Source: Kiritimatiellia bacterium (GTDB lineage: Bacteria > Verrucomicrobiota > Kiritimatiellia > RFP12 > UBA1067). Taken from it: a stretch of 58,358 nt of DNA. The number at the start of each line of letters is the position of its first letter. The first letter of the stretch is position 1. Positions 58,331 through 58,358 of the stretch are shown here, one piece after another. The notes under the pieces were generated by a model. The model had not been told where the DNA came from. It worked only from the letters and a program-made list of their open reading frames with translations, and ran no database searches. A program made the translations under genes and the position numbers. The stretch lies in contig JAFSMR010000037.1 of NCBI GenBank assembly GCA_017447805.1, positions 1 to 58,358 of the forward strand. Reading direction: 5' to 3'.

Positions 58331-58358
58331 TTAGGAATTAGGAATTAGAAATTAGAAA

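Overview
The window looks like a chromosomal stretch from an anaerobic Gram-negative bacterium. The outer membrane is inferred from two secreted barrel-like proteins and a lipoprotein solute-binding protein, and anaerobic life from a HydE-type [FeFe]-hydrogenase maturase. A PVC-group gut or sediment bacterium (Kiritimatiellota/Verrucomicrobiota-like) would fit the fused SecDF, the long-tailed ribosomal protein S2 and the many DUF4143-type ATPases, but the taxonomic call is inference. Promoters of the TTGACN-17/18-TATAAT type recur throughout. I saw no rRNA or tRNA gene, CRISPR array or transposase.

Layout. (1) 1-7.4 kb and 17.2-19.8 kb: two blocks of a surface-polysaccharide cluster (six GT4/GT2/GT8 glycosyltransferases plus a partial one, a Wzy-like polymerase, an acyltransferase and UDP-xylose synthase). 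(2) 7.4-17.1 kb: an accessory region between the two blocks. It holds two small genes with a Cys-rich HNH-like product, eroded ends of acetyltransferase and glycosyltransferase genes, four AAA-type ATPases, a Fic protein and a glycosyltransferase broken at a CT dinucleotide tract. Five copies of a ~70-190 bp repeat that reads like the 3' end of a lost membrane-protein gene separate the units, so the region looks like a cassette array. (3) 19.8-22.2 kb: lemA with a large membrane protein. (4) 22.4-27.4 kb: an amino-acid ABC transporter operon that also contains a barrel-like outer-membrane protein and an NhaC-family carrier. (5) 27.5-28.9 kb: a 42-bp tandem repeat, a UvrA-type remnant, an O-acetyltransferase and a tiny membrane ORF. 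(6) 29-42.6 kb: housekeeping genes (secDF, plsY, ybaK, topA, xer recombinase, rpsB-tsf, proB, a MurC-like ligase) and a pectin-type acetylesterase. (7) 42.6-46.9 kb, minus strand: a coupled operon of a Zn-ribbon-like protein, Snf2 helicase, SWIM protein, an unlisted 55-aa protein and YbeY. (8) 47-47.9 kb: mannonate oxidoreductase. (9) 48.2-57.8 kb: a sulfur and cofactor region (LysR, metY, barrel protein, cysK, hydE, bioB, mnmA-like, thiS, thiF) that ends in two deletion-scarred genes, an in-frame thiG::thiH chimera and a pdxS that has lost both catalytic lysines. The window closes with a second 42-bp tandem array and a 90-bp tandem repeat.

Two themes recur. The first is gene decay by clean internal deletion (uvrA-like, thiG/thiH, pdxS). 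The second is intergenic repeat families (heptads of the GAATTAG type, CTGAACTAT elements, 22-bp palindromes, 42-bp arrays) that sometimes extend neighbouring reading frames, as at the C terminus of YbeY. Domain and motif statements rest on reading the translated sequence; no database search was run.
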